Shown here: positions 1 through 6,266 of the stretch, piece by piece
Position numbering within the stretch: the first letter of the stretch is position 1
How the letters are laid out: each line of letters starts with the position of its first letter
Origin: a virus
Strand: one strand, 5' to 3'
DNA: 21,316 nt
IMG/VR virus record: IMGVR_UViG_3300001848_000082
Coordinates: 1-21,316 of that record
Notes under the pieces: generated by a model
The model's database searches: none
Told to the model about the DNA's origin: nothing
The model's input: only the letters and a program-made list of their open reading frames with translations
Position numbers and translations under genes: made by a program

Positions 1-111
1 CTGGTTTCCCGCCGGCTCACATCGGATGACAAAAACAATTTGTTCGTAGGGGCCGTTCGCGCGGCTGAGATCCCCATGGGTGAGTGCGAGATCGTGGTGA
101 GGGCGGCATGA
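1..111 (+). CDS. 3' end of an upstream phage gene (partial, unknown)
   Basis: Frame 1 is open from the first base of the window to a TGA at 109-111 and encodes 36 residues ending in EIVVRAA. The stop overlaps the ATG of the next gene as ATGA (108-111), the coupling style seen throughout this window, which is the main reason to believe it is coding. The beginning lies outside the window, and the visible tail shows no recognisable domain, so no function is proposed. Confidence 0.55.
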   Translation: MVSRRLTSDDKNNLFVGAVRAAEIPMGECEIVVRAA

Positions 112-929
112 GCCAGCCGTGGATGAAATTCTATCCTTCCGACTGGCGGGCTGACCCGGCGCTGCGCACGTGTTCGCTCGCCGCCCGCGGCCTATGGATC
201 GAGATGCTCGCGCTCATGCACGAAGCGCAGCCGTATGGGCATCTGCTCATCAACAGCAACAAGGTAACGCCGGAGCAATTGGCAGTTCTTGTCGGAGCAC
301 CGGCTAAACAGGTCCGCGAGATGCTTTTGATGCTGGCCAAGGCTGGTGTCTATTCGATCGATGAAAAGACAGGGGACATCATCAGCCGCCGAATGCTGCG
401 GGATAAGGCCAAAGCCGAGCGGGATAAAGCCAACGGTAAGGGCGGCGGCAACCCAAGGCTTAAGCAGGGGGTTAACCCACAAGATAACCGGGTGGATAAA
501 GCCCAAATACCAGAAGCCAGAAGCCAGAAGCCAGAAAGTAATTCCGAGCTTCGCTCGGGCGCTGACGCGCCACGCGACTTCCGGGCCGAATTGTTTTCCG
601 AAGGCTTGAAGAAACTCGCAGCAATCACGGGCAAGACGCCCGATAGCAGCCGATCTCTGGTCGGCAAGTGGCTGAAATCTGTCAACGACGAGGCAATTCA
701 CGTGCTTGGCGCCATCGAGGACGCCGAGCGAAACCGCGTGGCCGATCCGGTTGCGTGGATCAATCGCGCGCTCCAACCGAGGATGAATCAGAATGCAAAC
801 GGCAGGCGAAGCGTACAAGACGCGGCAGCAGACCTCCACGCACGAGTCGCAGCCTTCGACGAACCCCCGCCAGGTGGCCTACGCGACGGAACGGGCAAGG
901 CTGATGTTCGGCTGCTACCGGCGCGGTGA
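108..929 (+). CDS. Phage replication-initiation-like protein (winged-helix N-terminus, DUF1376-like)
   Basis: Predicted 273 aa. The N-terminus (WMKFYPSDWRADPALRTCSL, then a helical stretch to about residue 110) resembles the winged-helix N-terminal module of phage replication proteins annotated as DUF1376 or Lin1244-like. A basic, lysine/arginine-rich linker (about 110-160) follows, then a C-terminal helical part with PVAWINRAL, a pattern I associate with DnaT/replication-adaptor-like proteins. I chose the ATG at 108, because it overlaps the upstream stop as ATGA and is preceded by a GAGGG stretch; a GTG at 84 would add eight residues. The likely role is DNA binding and helicase recruitment for phage replication; this is inferred from family resemblance only. 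Unusual points: a heptamer tandem repeat sits in the linker codons (511-538), and the last 137 nt overlap the next gene in another frame. Confidence 0.6.
   Translation: MSQPWMKFYPSDWRADPALRTCSLAARGLWIEMLALMHEAQPYGHLLINSNKVTPEQLAVLVGAPAKQVREMLLMLAKAGVYSIDEKTGDIISRRMLRDKAKAERDKANGKGGGNPRLKQGVNPQDNRVDKAQIPEARSQKPESNSELRSGADAPRDFRAELFSEGLKKLAAITGKTPDSSRSLVGKWLKSVNDEAIHVLGAIEDAERNRVADPVAWINRALQPRMNQNANGRRSVQDAAADLHARVAAFDEPPPGGLRDGTGKADVRLLPAR
511..538 (+). repeat. Four tandem copies of a CAGAAGC heptamer inside the replication gene
   Basis: Three exact CAGAAGC units at 511-517, 518-524 and 525-531 are followed by a fourth degenerate unit (CAGAAAG) at 532-538. The unit length is not a multiple of three, so the translation cycles through all frames (about PEARSQKPES) and the repeat is unlikely to be selected for the protein sequence alone. 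It lies in the low-complexity linker of the replication-like protein, a position comparable to the iterons within the lambda O gene. It could therefore be an origin element, or simply a slippage product. Confidence 0.75.
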
Positions 930-1353
930 CGCCAACGAACCGGACGTGTACGTGGCCGCGATAGCCTCTGTGCTCTCACGCTACGAAATGGACGTGATCC
1001 ACGAGGTTACGGACCCATTCAGCGGGCTCCCTGGTCGGAAAAAAGAAAATGGATTTTCCGGGTTGCCGGATGTCGCGGATGTCAAAGAGGCCTGCGAGTT
1101 ATCAGCAAGTCGCAAGGCGCGGATAAGCGAGCTGGGCGCCGCGCGCTTCAAGCCGAACCTTCGCATTGCGCGAGACCCATATCCAGGCCAGCGGGCAAAT
1201 CTCCTGGTTCGCCGGGAGTCACCGCAATACGCGCGCATGGTCGAGAAATCAAAAACCAAGGAGGCGTCGGCCTTGGATTGGAAGATGGACGATGCGGGAA
1301 TTTGGGTTCGTTACGACTGGCTACCGACGATGAAACAGGCGGGACCAAACTAA
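793..1353 (+). CDS. Conserved-looking phage protein of unknown function, overlapping the replication gene
   Basis: Predicted 186 aa from the ATG at 793, which has a GAGG at 779-782 about 10 nt upstream. The segment from about residue 30 (VAYATERARLMFGCYRRGDA) through DVADVKEACE resembles an uncharacterised protein found next to replication genes in rhizobial phages and prophages. No catalytic motif or membrane segment is visible; the protein is mixed charge and soluble. The start is uncertain: from 793 the gene overlaps its neighbour by 137 nt, whereas an in-frame ATG at 904 would reduce the overlap to 26 nt but would cut into the conserved-looking stretch. The stop is one base before the next ATG region, so it is in an operon with its neighbours. 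Confidence 0.65.
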   Translation: MQTAGEAYKTRQQTSTHESQPSTNPRQVAYATERARLMFGCYRRGDANEPDVYVAAIASVLSRYEMDVIHEVTDPFSGLPGRKKENGFSGLPDVADVKEACELSASRKARISELGAARFKPNLRIARDPYPGQRANLLVRRESPQYARMVEKSKTKEASALDWKMDDAGIWVRYDWLPTMKQAGPN

Positions 1354-1354
1354 A

Positions 1355-1948
1355 ATGCCTACTGTCAAGGTCATCCGCGTTGGGCGGAAGCGTAAACAGA
1401 ACATTCGCCGTCATCCAGGTGGCCAGCCTGTTGATGAAAAGATCAACGTGGCTGCGATCTGCATTGTTCACCCCGAGCGCCAAGGGCTTCCGCCGGCGAA
1501 GCGTCACGACGAGCGCGCGGGTACGTTTCTTGGCCGGCTGATGCTGCAGGGATTGCTGTCAGAGGAACAGGTTGAAGGGATTCGGCTTTTTGCGCAGGCA
1601 GCCCGCAGGCTTCAGCAGGCCGTCGGTGCGCCAAAGCCAAACGCGCAGGCGATGAACTTGTTGGGCTCGTCGGGCGGCTTTTTGATTTTGAGCCCGGAGG
1701 AAATTGAAACGAGGCGCAAGGATTACGACGATGCGTTTTGTGCCCTGAACAGTCACGATCACAAGGACGAGGAAGGCTACACTGTGCCCGGTCACAAGGC
1801 GCTGCGGGCAGTTTCTCGCGTCGGCATCTATGGCGAGGGCATTCCGGATGGCTGCACGTTTCGCCACCTATCCACAGGAGCTACCGTGCTTGTCCACCAC
1901 TACGGTTTGACAACCCGGAAAAATTTCCGCTACAACAATGCAACATGA
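1355..1948 (+). CDS. Hypothetical phage protein
   Basis: Predicted 197 aa. The ATG lies two bases after the upstream stop, with a GGGA (1341-1344) about 10 nt before it. The N-terminus is strongly basic (VIRVGRKRKQNIRRHPGGQP). The middle is helical and alanine/glutamine-rich (LLSEEQVEGIRLFAQAARRL), and the C-terminus holds several His/Tyr residues. The basic N-terminus would suit nucleic-acid binding, but I do not recognise the family and propose no function. Its position between the replication-like gene and the terminase block suggests an early or middle-expressed accessory role. It is the last gene before the only sizeable non-coding gap in the left part of the window. Confidence 0.6.
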   Translation: MPTVKVIRVGRKRKQNIRRHPGGQPVDEKINVAAICIVHPERQGLPPAKRHDERAGTFLGRLMLQGLLSEEQVEGIRLFAQAARRLQQAVGAPKPNAQAMNLLGSSGGFLILSPEEIETRRKDYDDAFCALNSHDHKDEEGYTVPGHKALRAVSRVGIYGEGIPDGCTFRHLSTGATVLVHHYGLTTRKNFRYNNAT

Positions 1949-2024
1949 AGTGATTTGCCCGCCCGAAATTCATTGTACTCATCGCTCAAAAATCCTGAAA
2001 CCTTTCACTGGGTCTAGGGACCAA

Positions 2025-2057
2025 GCCCCGGTTGCGGTCTGAACACCGCTCCGGGGC
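2025..2057. other. Strong hairpin in the 1949-2138 intergenic region
   Basis: GCCCCGG (2025-2031) pairs with CCGGGGC (2051-2057), and GCGGT (2034-2038) pairs with ACCGC (2045-2049). A small internal loop separates the two stems and the apical loop is CTGAAC. No T-run follows on either strand, so it does not look like an intrinsic terminator. It lies inside the minus-strand HTH-like frame, so the pairing could be a by-product of coding sequence. It could also be an RNA or packaging-region structure just ahead of the terminase block. Confidence 0.5.
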
Positions 2058-2098
2058 GCTACGTTTGATCGCCTCATAAACTGTTGTGCGACCGCAGC

Positions 2099-2119
2099 GC
2101 GAAGCCGAACAGGCTTCGC
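2099..2119. repeat. Perfect 8-bp inverted repeat upstream of the terminase-block genes
   Basis: GCGAAGCC (2099-2106) and GGCTTCGC (2112-2119) flank a 5-nt loop, ending 19 nt before the ATG at 2139. There is no trailing T-tract. It could be an operator-like dyad, a small RNA hairpin or a chance result of the overlapping HTH-like coding frame. Apart from this dyad, the hairpin at 2025-2057 and the HTH-like frame, I see nothing further in 1949-2138 and no convincing sigma-70 promoter. Confidence 0.45.
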
Positions 2120-2138
2120 TAATCTTGAGCGCTATTGC

Positions 2139-2363
2139 ATGACCGATAACGTGATTAAATTCTTCGGCGAAACTTGCGACGAGATTGACCCGGACAAGAT
2201 TCTGGATGGCGCGTTGCAAACCAAGCTTTCAGTCGCAATCGTTATCGGGTTGACGGAAGACGACCAAACCTATTTCGCCTCATCGACTGGCGACATTGGC
2301 GAAAATCTATTTTTGGTTGAGTTGTTCAAGCAATCGCTAATGACCTATGCAACGGATTCCTGA
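2139..2363 (+). CDS. Small phage protein of unknown function
   Basis: Predicted 74 aa, acidic, with an N-terminus of NVIKFFGE followed by DPDKILDGAL, a two-stranded hydrophobic stretch (SVAIVIGL) and a helical C-terminus (LFLVELFKQSLM). This resembles a family of short alphaproteobacterial proteins of about 70 aa in which a VIGYD...YFASS-like core precedes a helix; I know no function for it. The ribosome site is weak (TTGAG about 9 nt upstream). Its TGA overlaps the next start as TGATG (2361-2365), placing it at the head of the terminase operon. Confidence 0.65.
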   Translation: MTDNVIKFFGETCDEIDPDKILDGALQTKLSVAIVIGLTEDDQTYFASSTGDIGENLFLVELFKQSLMTYATDS

Positions 2364-2527
2364 TGCCCAGCAAATCTCCAGCTCAGGCCAGATTGATGGC
2401 TGCTGCCGCTCATACCAAGGGCGGCTACGGTGGCGTTCCACAATCAGTAGGCAAGGAATTTAACAAGGCCGATAAGCGCGAAGGATTGCTATCTGGTCTT
2501 AAGCGTAAGACAACCCGAAAACGCTAA
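2363..2527 (+). CDS. Small basic phage protein (54 aa)
   Basis: This short gene starts at the ATG that overlaps the previous stop by one base and ends one base before the next ATG, so the reading frame exactly fills the gap. The product is lysine-rich, opens with MPSKSPAQARLMAAAAH, contains GVPQSVGKEFNKADK and ends in a basic tail. The opening and the SVGKEF core match a family of small KSKAQ-type proteins (compare DUF3008-like) often found beside terminase or head genes. Their function is unknown; the basic charge would allow DNA or RNA contact. Confidence 0.7.
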   Translation: MPSKSPAQARLMAAAAHTKGGYGGVPQSVGKEFNKADKREGLLSGLKRKTTRKR

Positions 2528-2758
2528 ATGTCTAAAACTCCAACGCAAATTAAATCTTTGGCACGCTCTCACACTGAGACGGCCATCAATGTCCTTGTCG
2601 GCATTATGAACAAGGAAAGCGCTCCCGAGTCATCGCGAGTGACGGCAGCAGAGGCGTTGTTGTCGCGCGGGTGGGGTAAGCCATCGCAGGCGATTGATGG
2701 CGATGGTGACGGCGGACCAATCGAACTCAAGGTCACATGGCAGAACAGCGGATCGTAA
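2528..2758 (+). CDS. Candidate small terminase subunit or terminase-adjacent protein
   Basis: Predicted 76 aa. Two helices (IKSLARSHTETAINVLVGIM and SSRVTAAEALLSRGWGKP) resemble the repeat found in phage proteins encoded directly before the large terminase in rhizobial phages. The C-terminus is glycine/aspartate-rich. Immediate position and a 22-nt overlap with the large-subunit gene suggest a small terminase or packaging-recognition role. The protein is short for a full small terminase, which usually has a DNA-binding domain plus oligomerisation core, so this is an inference from context. No clear Shine-Dalgarno is present; translation may be coupled to the gene before it, whose stop is adjacent. 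Confidence 0.6.
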   Translation: MSKTPTQIKSLARSHTETAINVLVGIMNKESAPESSRVTAAEALLSRGWGKPSQAIDGDGDGGPIELKVTWQNSGS

Positions 2759-4020
2759 TTCCGTACACGCCTCGACCTCAATTTCTGGCCTACCACGAAC
2801 GAACGGAACGCTTTTCTAAAATTGTGGCCCATCGCCGCTTCGGTAAGACGGTGGGCTGCATCAACGACAAAATCCGGGCCGCTCTAAGCAATACGAGGCA
2901 GTATCCGCCGCCGCGATATAGCTACGTTGCCCCGACCTATGCTCAAGCCAAGGACATCGCCTGGGGCTACCTGAAGCACTACAGCGCGCCGATCCCGGGC
3001 ATCAAGATCAGCGAAAGCGAGCTTTGGGTTGAATACCCGAACGGGGCGCGTGTCAGGCTCTATGGCGCCGATAACTATGACCGAATGCGTGGTCTCTACA
3101 ACGATGGCGTGACCGTCGATGAGCCGTCGCAGATGGATCCTAGGGCGTGGCCCGAGGTTATACGCCCGACGCTAAGTGATTATAACGGATGGGGTACATG
3201 GATCGGCACGCCGCAGGGCCGTGACTGGTTTTACAAGATTGATCGAGACGAGAAGGGCGAATTGCTCCCGGATTTCTTTCGGTTGACGCTCAAGGCTAGC
3301 GAAACGGGCATCATCAAGCCGGAAGAACTAGCAAGCCTTCGCGACGGTCTTTCCGAAGAACAATACGCTCAAGAATTTGAATGCAGCTTTGATGCAGCCG
3401 TCGTCGGTGCTTACTACGGCAAGCTGATGACGCAGGCTGAGGCCGACAAGCGCATTACGGGCGTTCCGTATGAGCCTACAGCGCAAGTCTGGACCGCCTG
3501 GGACTTAGGTATCAGGGACGCGACGGCAATCTGGTTTGCGCAGGTTGTTGGGCGTGAGATTCGGATTATCGATTATTACGAGGGTTCTGGCGTCGATCTT
3601 GGACATTACGCCAGAGAGTTGCTGAACAAGCCTTATATTTACGCCGGTCACATTGTCCCGCACGACGCACAAGCTAAAGAACTTGGGACTGGAAAGAGCC
3701 GGTTAGAGGTTCTGGAATCGCTAGGGCTGAAGAACCTTAACGTTGCGCCGATGCACCGTGTTGAAGACGGCATTAACGCGGTTCGCGTGATGCTTCCGAA
3801 GTGCTGGTTCGATGGCAAATGCGCCCGAGGTATTGAGGCGCTGAAGCTCTACAGAGCCGAGTTTAACGATAAGTTGCGGGCATTAAAGCCGCGCCCGGTC
3901 CACGATTGGACGAGCCATGCGGCGGATGCCTTTCGCTATCTGGCGATGACATTGGACGGCGTTGCAGTTCAGGCCGGATTTAACCGCCAGCTGGAATATC
4001 CACGGCTAGGAATTGCTTAA
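2737..4020 (+). CDS. terL: Terminase large subunit (packaging ATPase/nuclease)
   Basis: Predicted 427 aa. This is the DNA-packaging motor that docks on the portal and cuts concatemers. The N-terminal ATPase has a Walker A variant at residues 32-39 (HRRFGKTV) with Lys37. Walker B is at about 124-129 (GVTVDE), with Asp128 and Glu129. A coupling-motif stretch lies around 153-159 (GTWIGTP). The C-terminal RNase H-like nuclease begins near residue 252 with WTAWDLGIRD (Asp256), and the final catalytic region contains DWTSHAADAFRY near the C-terminus. Length and motif order match a complete short terminase. AAGG lies 4 nt before the ATG, which sits within the upstream gene (22-nt overlap). The stop is directly followed by the portal start. 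Confidence 0.95.
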   Translation: MAEQRIVIPYTPRPQFLAYHERTERFSKIVAHRRFGKTVGCINDKIRAALSNTRQYPPPRYSYVAPTYAQAKDIAWGYLKHYSAPIPGIKISESELWVEYPNGARVRLYGADNYDRMRGLYNDGVTVDEPSQMDPRAWPEVIRPTLSDYNGWGTWIGTPQGRDWFYKIDRDEKGELLPDFFRLTLKASETGIIKPEELASLRDGLSEEQYAQEFECSFDAAVVGAYYGKLMTQAEADKRITGVPYEPTAQVWTAWDLGIRDATAIWFAQVVGREIRIIDYYEGSGVDLGHYARELLNKPYIYAGHIVPHDAQAKELGTGKSRLEVLESLGLKNLNVAPMHRVEDGINAVRVMLPKCWFDGKCARGIEALKLYRAEFNDKLRALKPRPVHDWTSHAADAFRYLAMTLDGVAVQAGFNRQLEYPRLGIA

Positions 4021-4617
4021 TTGGCTGACAAAATTTCAACCGACGAATTGAAGGCAATGCTTGCGTCTCAGAAATCTGATGCGCTTGCCTCGATGTCGGC
4101 GGCTTACCTGATGGAAGACCGAGCCAAGGCGCAGGATTACTACCTTGGGCGCATGGATCAGGACATGCCTGCCCCTGAAGGGCGCTCGCAGGCTGTATCA
4201 ACGGACGTGGCCGATAGCGTGGAAGGCTTGATGCCGGCCCTGATGGATATTTTTGCAGGTTCGGATGAAGTGGTCCGCTTTGAGCCGGTAGGCCCGGAGG
4301 ACGAGGAAGCCGCGGAGCAAGAGACGGATTACGTCAATCACGTCTTCATGCAGCAGAACGACGGCTTCATGACGCTTTATAATTTCATCAAGGACTCGCT
4401 GATTTCCAAAACCGGCATCGTCAAGATCTGGTGGGATGAGCGGGAGCTTGAAGAGCGCGAAACCTATTACGGATTGACGGACGAGCAGTTCGCCATGCTG
4501 GCGCTGGCTGTTCAGCAGTCGAATGGCGCAATGAAGGTGGTTGAGCATACCGCAAGGGATGCCAATCACGAGGCCAATGAGACCCCGGCGCAAGAGCAGA
4601 AAGAGGACGCCTATTGA
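4021..4617 (+). CDS. Portal protein, N-terminal part (split gene)
   Basis: Predicted 198 aa, starting with TTG at 4021 directly after the terminase stop. TAGGAA (4007-4012) lies 8 nt upstream, which supports this unusual start. Residues 1-160 (SMSAAYLMEDRAKAQDYYLG, then PEGRSQAVSTDVADSVEGLM and FIKDSLISKTGIVKIWW) are the N-terminal body of P22/SU10-type portal proteins. These form the dodecameric ring at the unique vertex through which DNA passes. In the family, portal is normally a single chain of about 700 or more residues; here the frame stops at a TGA in an acidic, low-complexity segment and continues in the next gene. The stop and next ATG share a base (TGATG, 4615-4619). Confidence 0.85.
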   Translation: MADKISTDELKAMLASQKSDALASMSAAYLMEDRAKAQDYYLGRMDQDMPAPEGRSQAVSTDVADSVEGLMPALMDIFAGSDEVVRFEPVGPEDEEAAEQETDYVNHVFMQQNDGFMTLYNFIKDSLISKTGIVKIWWDERELEERETYYGLTDEQFAMLALAVQQSNGAMKVVEHTARDANHEANETPAQEQKEDAY

Positions 4618-6266
4618 TGGCCTCCCTTGCTCCGTTGCCTGCGCCTCAGTTGCATGACGTTACCGTAGTCTCTACCCGCAAGCTGGCCCAAGCCAAGGTC
4701 ATGGGCGTGCCGCCGGAAGAGTTCGGTATCGAGCGCGCTGCGCGTAACATCCGCGATTGCAATTACTGCTTTCACGAGGTTGTAACCAAGACCGAAGCGC
4801 AGTTGATCGACGAAGGGTACGACGAAGACCAAATCAAGGCCCTGACGGATTACACGGGCCTGAATGAAATTGAGACGATTGAGCGCGATACTGTTGCCGA
4901 GCACCTGACGAACAACGGCAGCGGGCTTAATTCAGCCGCTCGCATCGTCAAGGTGACTGAGCATTACATCCGTATGGATTATGAGGGCAACGGTCGCCCT
5001 TGTCTGTACCAGGTTGTGACCGGAGGCGAGCAGGGCGAGGTTCTGCGCAAGGACGGCAAGGACTGTGTAACGCCGTTCGACGCCATTCCGTTTGCTGCGA
5101 CGTGTCCGATTCCGCAACCGCATCGTTTCTTCGGTCGTTCGATTGCCGACATTGTTATGCCGTTGCAGCGCGAGAAAACGGCGCTCAAGCGCGGCATTCT
5201 CGACAACATTTACCTGCATAACAACGCCCGGACTGTTGTTGCCGAAACTGGGGCATCGAATAACACCCTCGATGACCTGCTTTCTTCGCGCATTGGCGGC
5301 ATTGTGCGGGCAAAGACGACGGATGCGATTGTCCCGCTGCAGGTTCAGGATGTGACCACATCGATCTATCCGGTCTTGCAATACATCGACGCGGAACTTG
5401 CAACCCGCACGGGTGTCAGCAAGCAATCGCAGGGCATCGACGCCAACGCCTTGCAGAACCAGTCGGCAACGGCTGTTGCGCAGGTGTTTTCGGCCTCGCA
5501 GATGCGCACCAAGCTCATTGCGCGTGTGATCGCGGAGGGTGTGAAAGACATCTTCTCGCTGCTTCATGCGACGATCCGCAAGCACGGCCAGCAGGCTCAG
5601 ACGGTTCGGTTGCGCAATCAATGGGTCAATATCGACCCGCGTCAGTGGCGTACCCGTAACGACATGACCATCCATGTCGGGCTGGGCAACGGCGGCAAGG
5701 CGCAGCAGTTTGCGCAGCTCATGGCGATTGCGAACTTTCAAAAAGAACTGATCCTCGGCAAAAGGACCAATCTTGTTGACGATAAGAAAATTTACAATCT
5801 GGGTGAGGAAATCATAAAGCTGACGGGGCACAAGAACCCCGACCGCTTTATAAACGATCCGAACGCAAAGAAACCGGACGGGTCGCCTAAATATCCAGCC
5901 CCGCAGCCTGCGCCTGACCCAAAGCTGCAAATCGAGCAGATAAAGCAGCAGGGCAAGCAGCAAGAGGTTCAGATCAAGGCGCAAGCTGACCAGCAAAAGG
6001 CTCAGCTCGGTGCCTATCATGAGCAGATTCAGGCCATGGCGGATATTGAGGTTGCCAAGTTCAAGGCTCAGGTCGATCAGCAGTTGGCGTTGCTGGATGC
6101 GAACCTGAAAGCACAGCTTGCGGCGCAGCAGCATCAGCACGCGGCGCAACAGCATCATGCCGACTTGGCAAGCAAGGCGCTGGACATGGTTGCTACGGCT
6201 CACGCGCACGACACGAAAATGGAAGTGATGCGCGAGCAAACAAAGAATAAACCTAAGAATGACTGA
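4617..6266 (+). CDS. Portal protein, C-terminal part (split gene)
   Basis: Predicted 549 aa from the ATG at 4617; a TTG at 4614 is possible. AAGAGGA (4601-4607) lies 9 nt before this ATG, a good ribosome site. The early residues (LHDVTVVSTRK, VPPEEFGI, IRDCNYCFHEV) continue the portal fold exactly where the N-terminal gene stops. The middle (FFGRSIADIVMPLQREKTAL, then GVSKQSQGIDANALQNQSAT) is the conserved portal core. Residues about 436-549 form a long Gln/Ala/His-rich helix, matching the coiled barrel at the portal C-terminus in P22. Together the two parts reach 747 residues, the size of an intact relative. The last 8 nt overlap the following gene. Confidence 0.88.
   Translation: MASLAPLPAPQLHDVTVVSTRKLAQAKVMGVPPEEFGIERAARNIRDCNYCFHEVVTKTEAQLIDEGYDEDQIKALTDYTGLNEIETIERDTVAEHLTNNGSGLNSAARIVKVTEHYIRMDYEGNGRPCLYQVVTGGEQGEVLRKDGKDCVTPFDAIPFAATCPIPQPHRFFGRSIADIVMPLQREKTALKRGILDNIYLHNNARTVVAETGASNNTLDDLLSSRIGGIVRAKTTDAIVPLQVQDVTTSIYPVLQYIDAELATRTGVSKQSQGIDANALQNQSATAVAQVFSASQMRTKLIARVIAEGVKDIFSLLHATIRKHGQQAQTVRLRNQWVNIDPRQWRTRNDMTIHVGLGNGGKAQQFAQLMAIANFQKELILGKRTNLVDDKKIYNLGEEIIKLTGHKNPDRFINDPNAKKPDGSPKYPAPQPAPDPKLQIEQIKQQGKQQEVQIKAQADQQKAQLGAYHEQIQAMADIEVAKFKAQVDQQLALLDANLKAQLAAQQHQHAAQQHHADLASKALDMVATAHAHDTKMEVMREQTKNKPKND

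Larger units (their letters stand above)
1986..2219 (-). pseudogene. Minus-strand excisionase-like helix-turn-helix (HTH_17-type) frame, probably a remnant
   Basis: On the minus strand, bases 2132 to 1986 read ALKISEACSASRCGRTTVYE, then AIKR and a basic stretch ending LVPRPSERFQDF. This has the order of small MerR/excisionase-type HTH_17 domains: an EAC-type first helix, a GRTTVYEAIK recognition helix, and an LVPR...F wing and end. The similarity runs in one frame to the TGA at 1988-1986. However, no ATG, GTG or TTG lies just upstream of the domain. The only start is the ATG at 2219, which would run antisense through the next gene and add 29 residues unlike the family. A minus-strand ATG at 2140-2138 is out of frame and would need one extra base between it and the domain. 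I therefore call it a likely remnant; a short functional gene with an unusual start is the alternative. Confidence 0.4.

Noticed and set aside
192-839. 215-codon minus-strand frame antisense to the replication gene
   Set aside because: Its repeated SGFW/LLAS-like segment is only the reverse reading of the CAGAAGC repeat; no domain or ribosome site.
1949-1985. TGATTTGCCCG segment reminiscent of a motif I recall from Bradyrhizobium intergenic DNA
   Set aside because: The match is too short and from memory only; it cannot support an attachment site or host assignment.
4595-4620. Programmed -1 ribosomal frameshift joining the two portal parts
   Set aside because: No X-XXY-YYZ heptamer is visible before the stop, while a good ribosome site and a shared TGATG favour re-initiation; not excluded, but less supported.
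4932-6239. 435-codon open frame on the minus strand, antisense to the portal
   Set aside because: Leu/Arg-rich composition without domains, fully inside the well-supported portal gene; long antisense frames are expected from its codon use.
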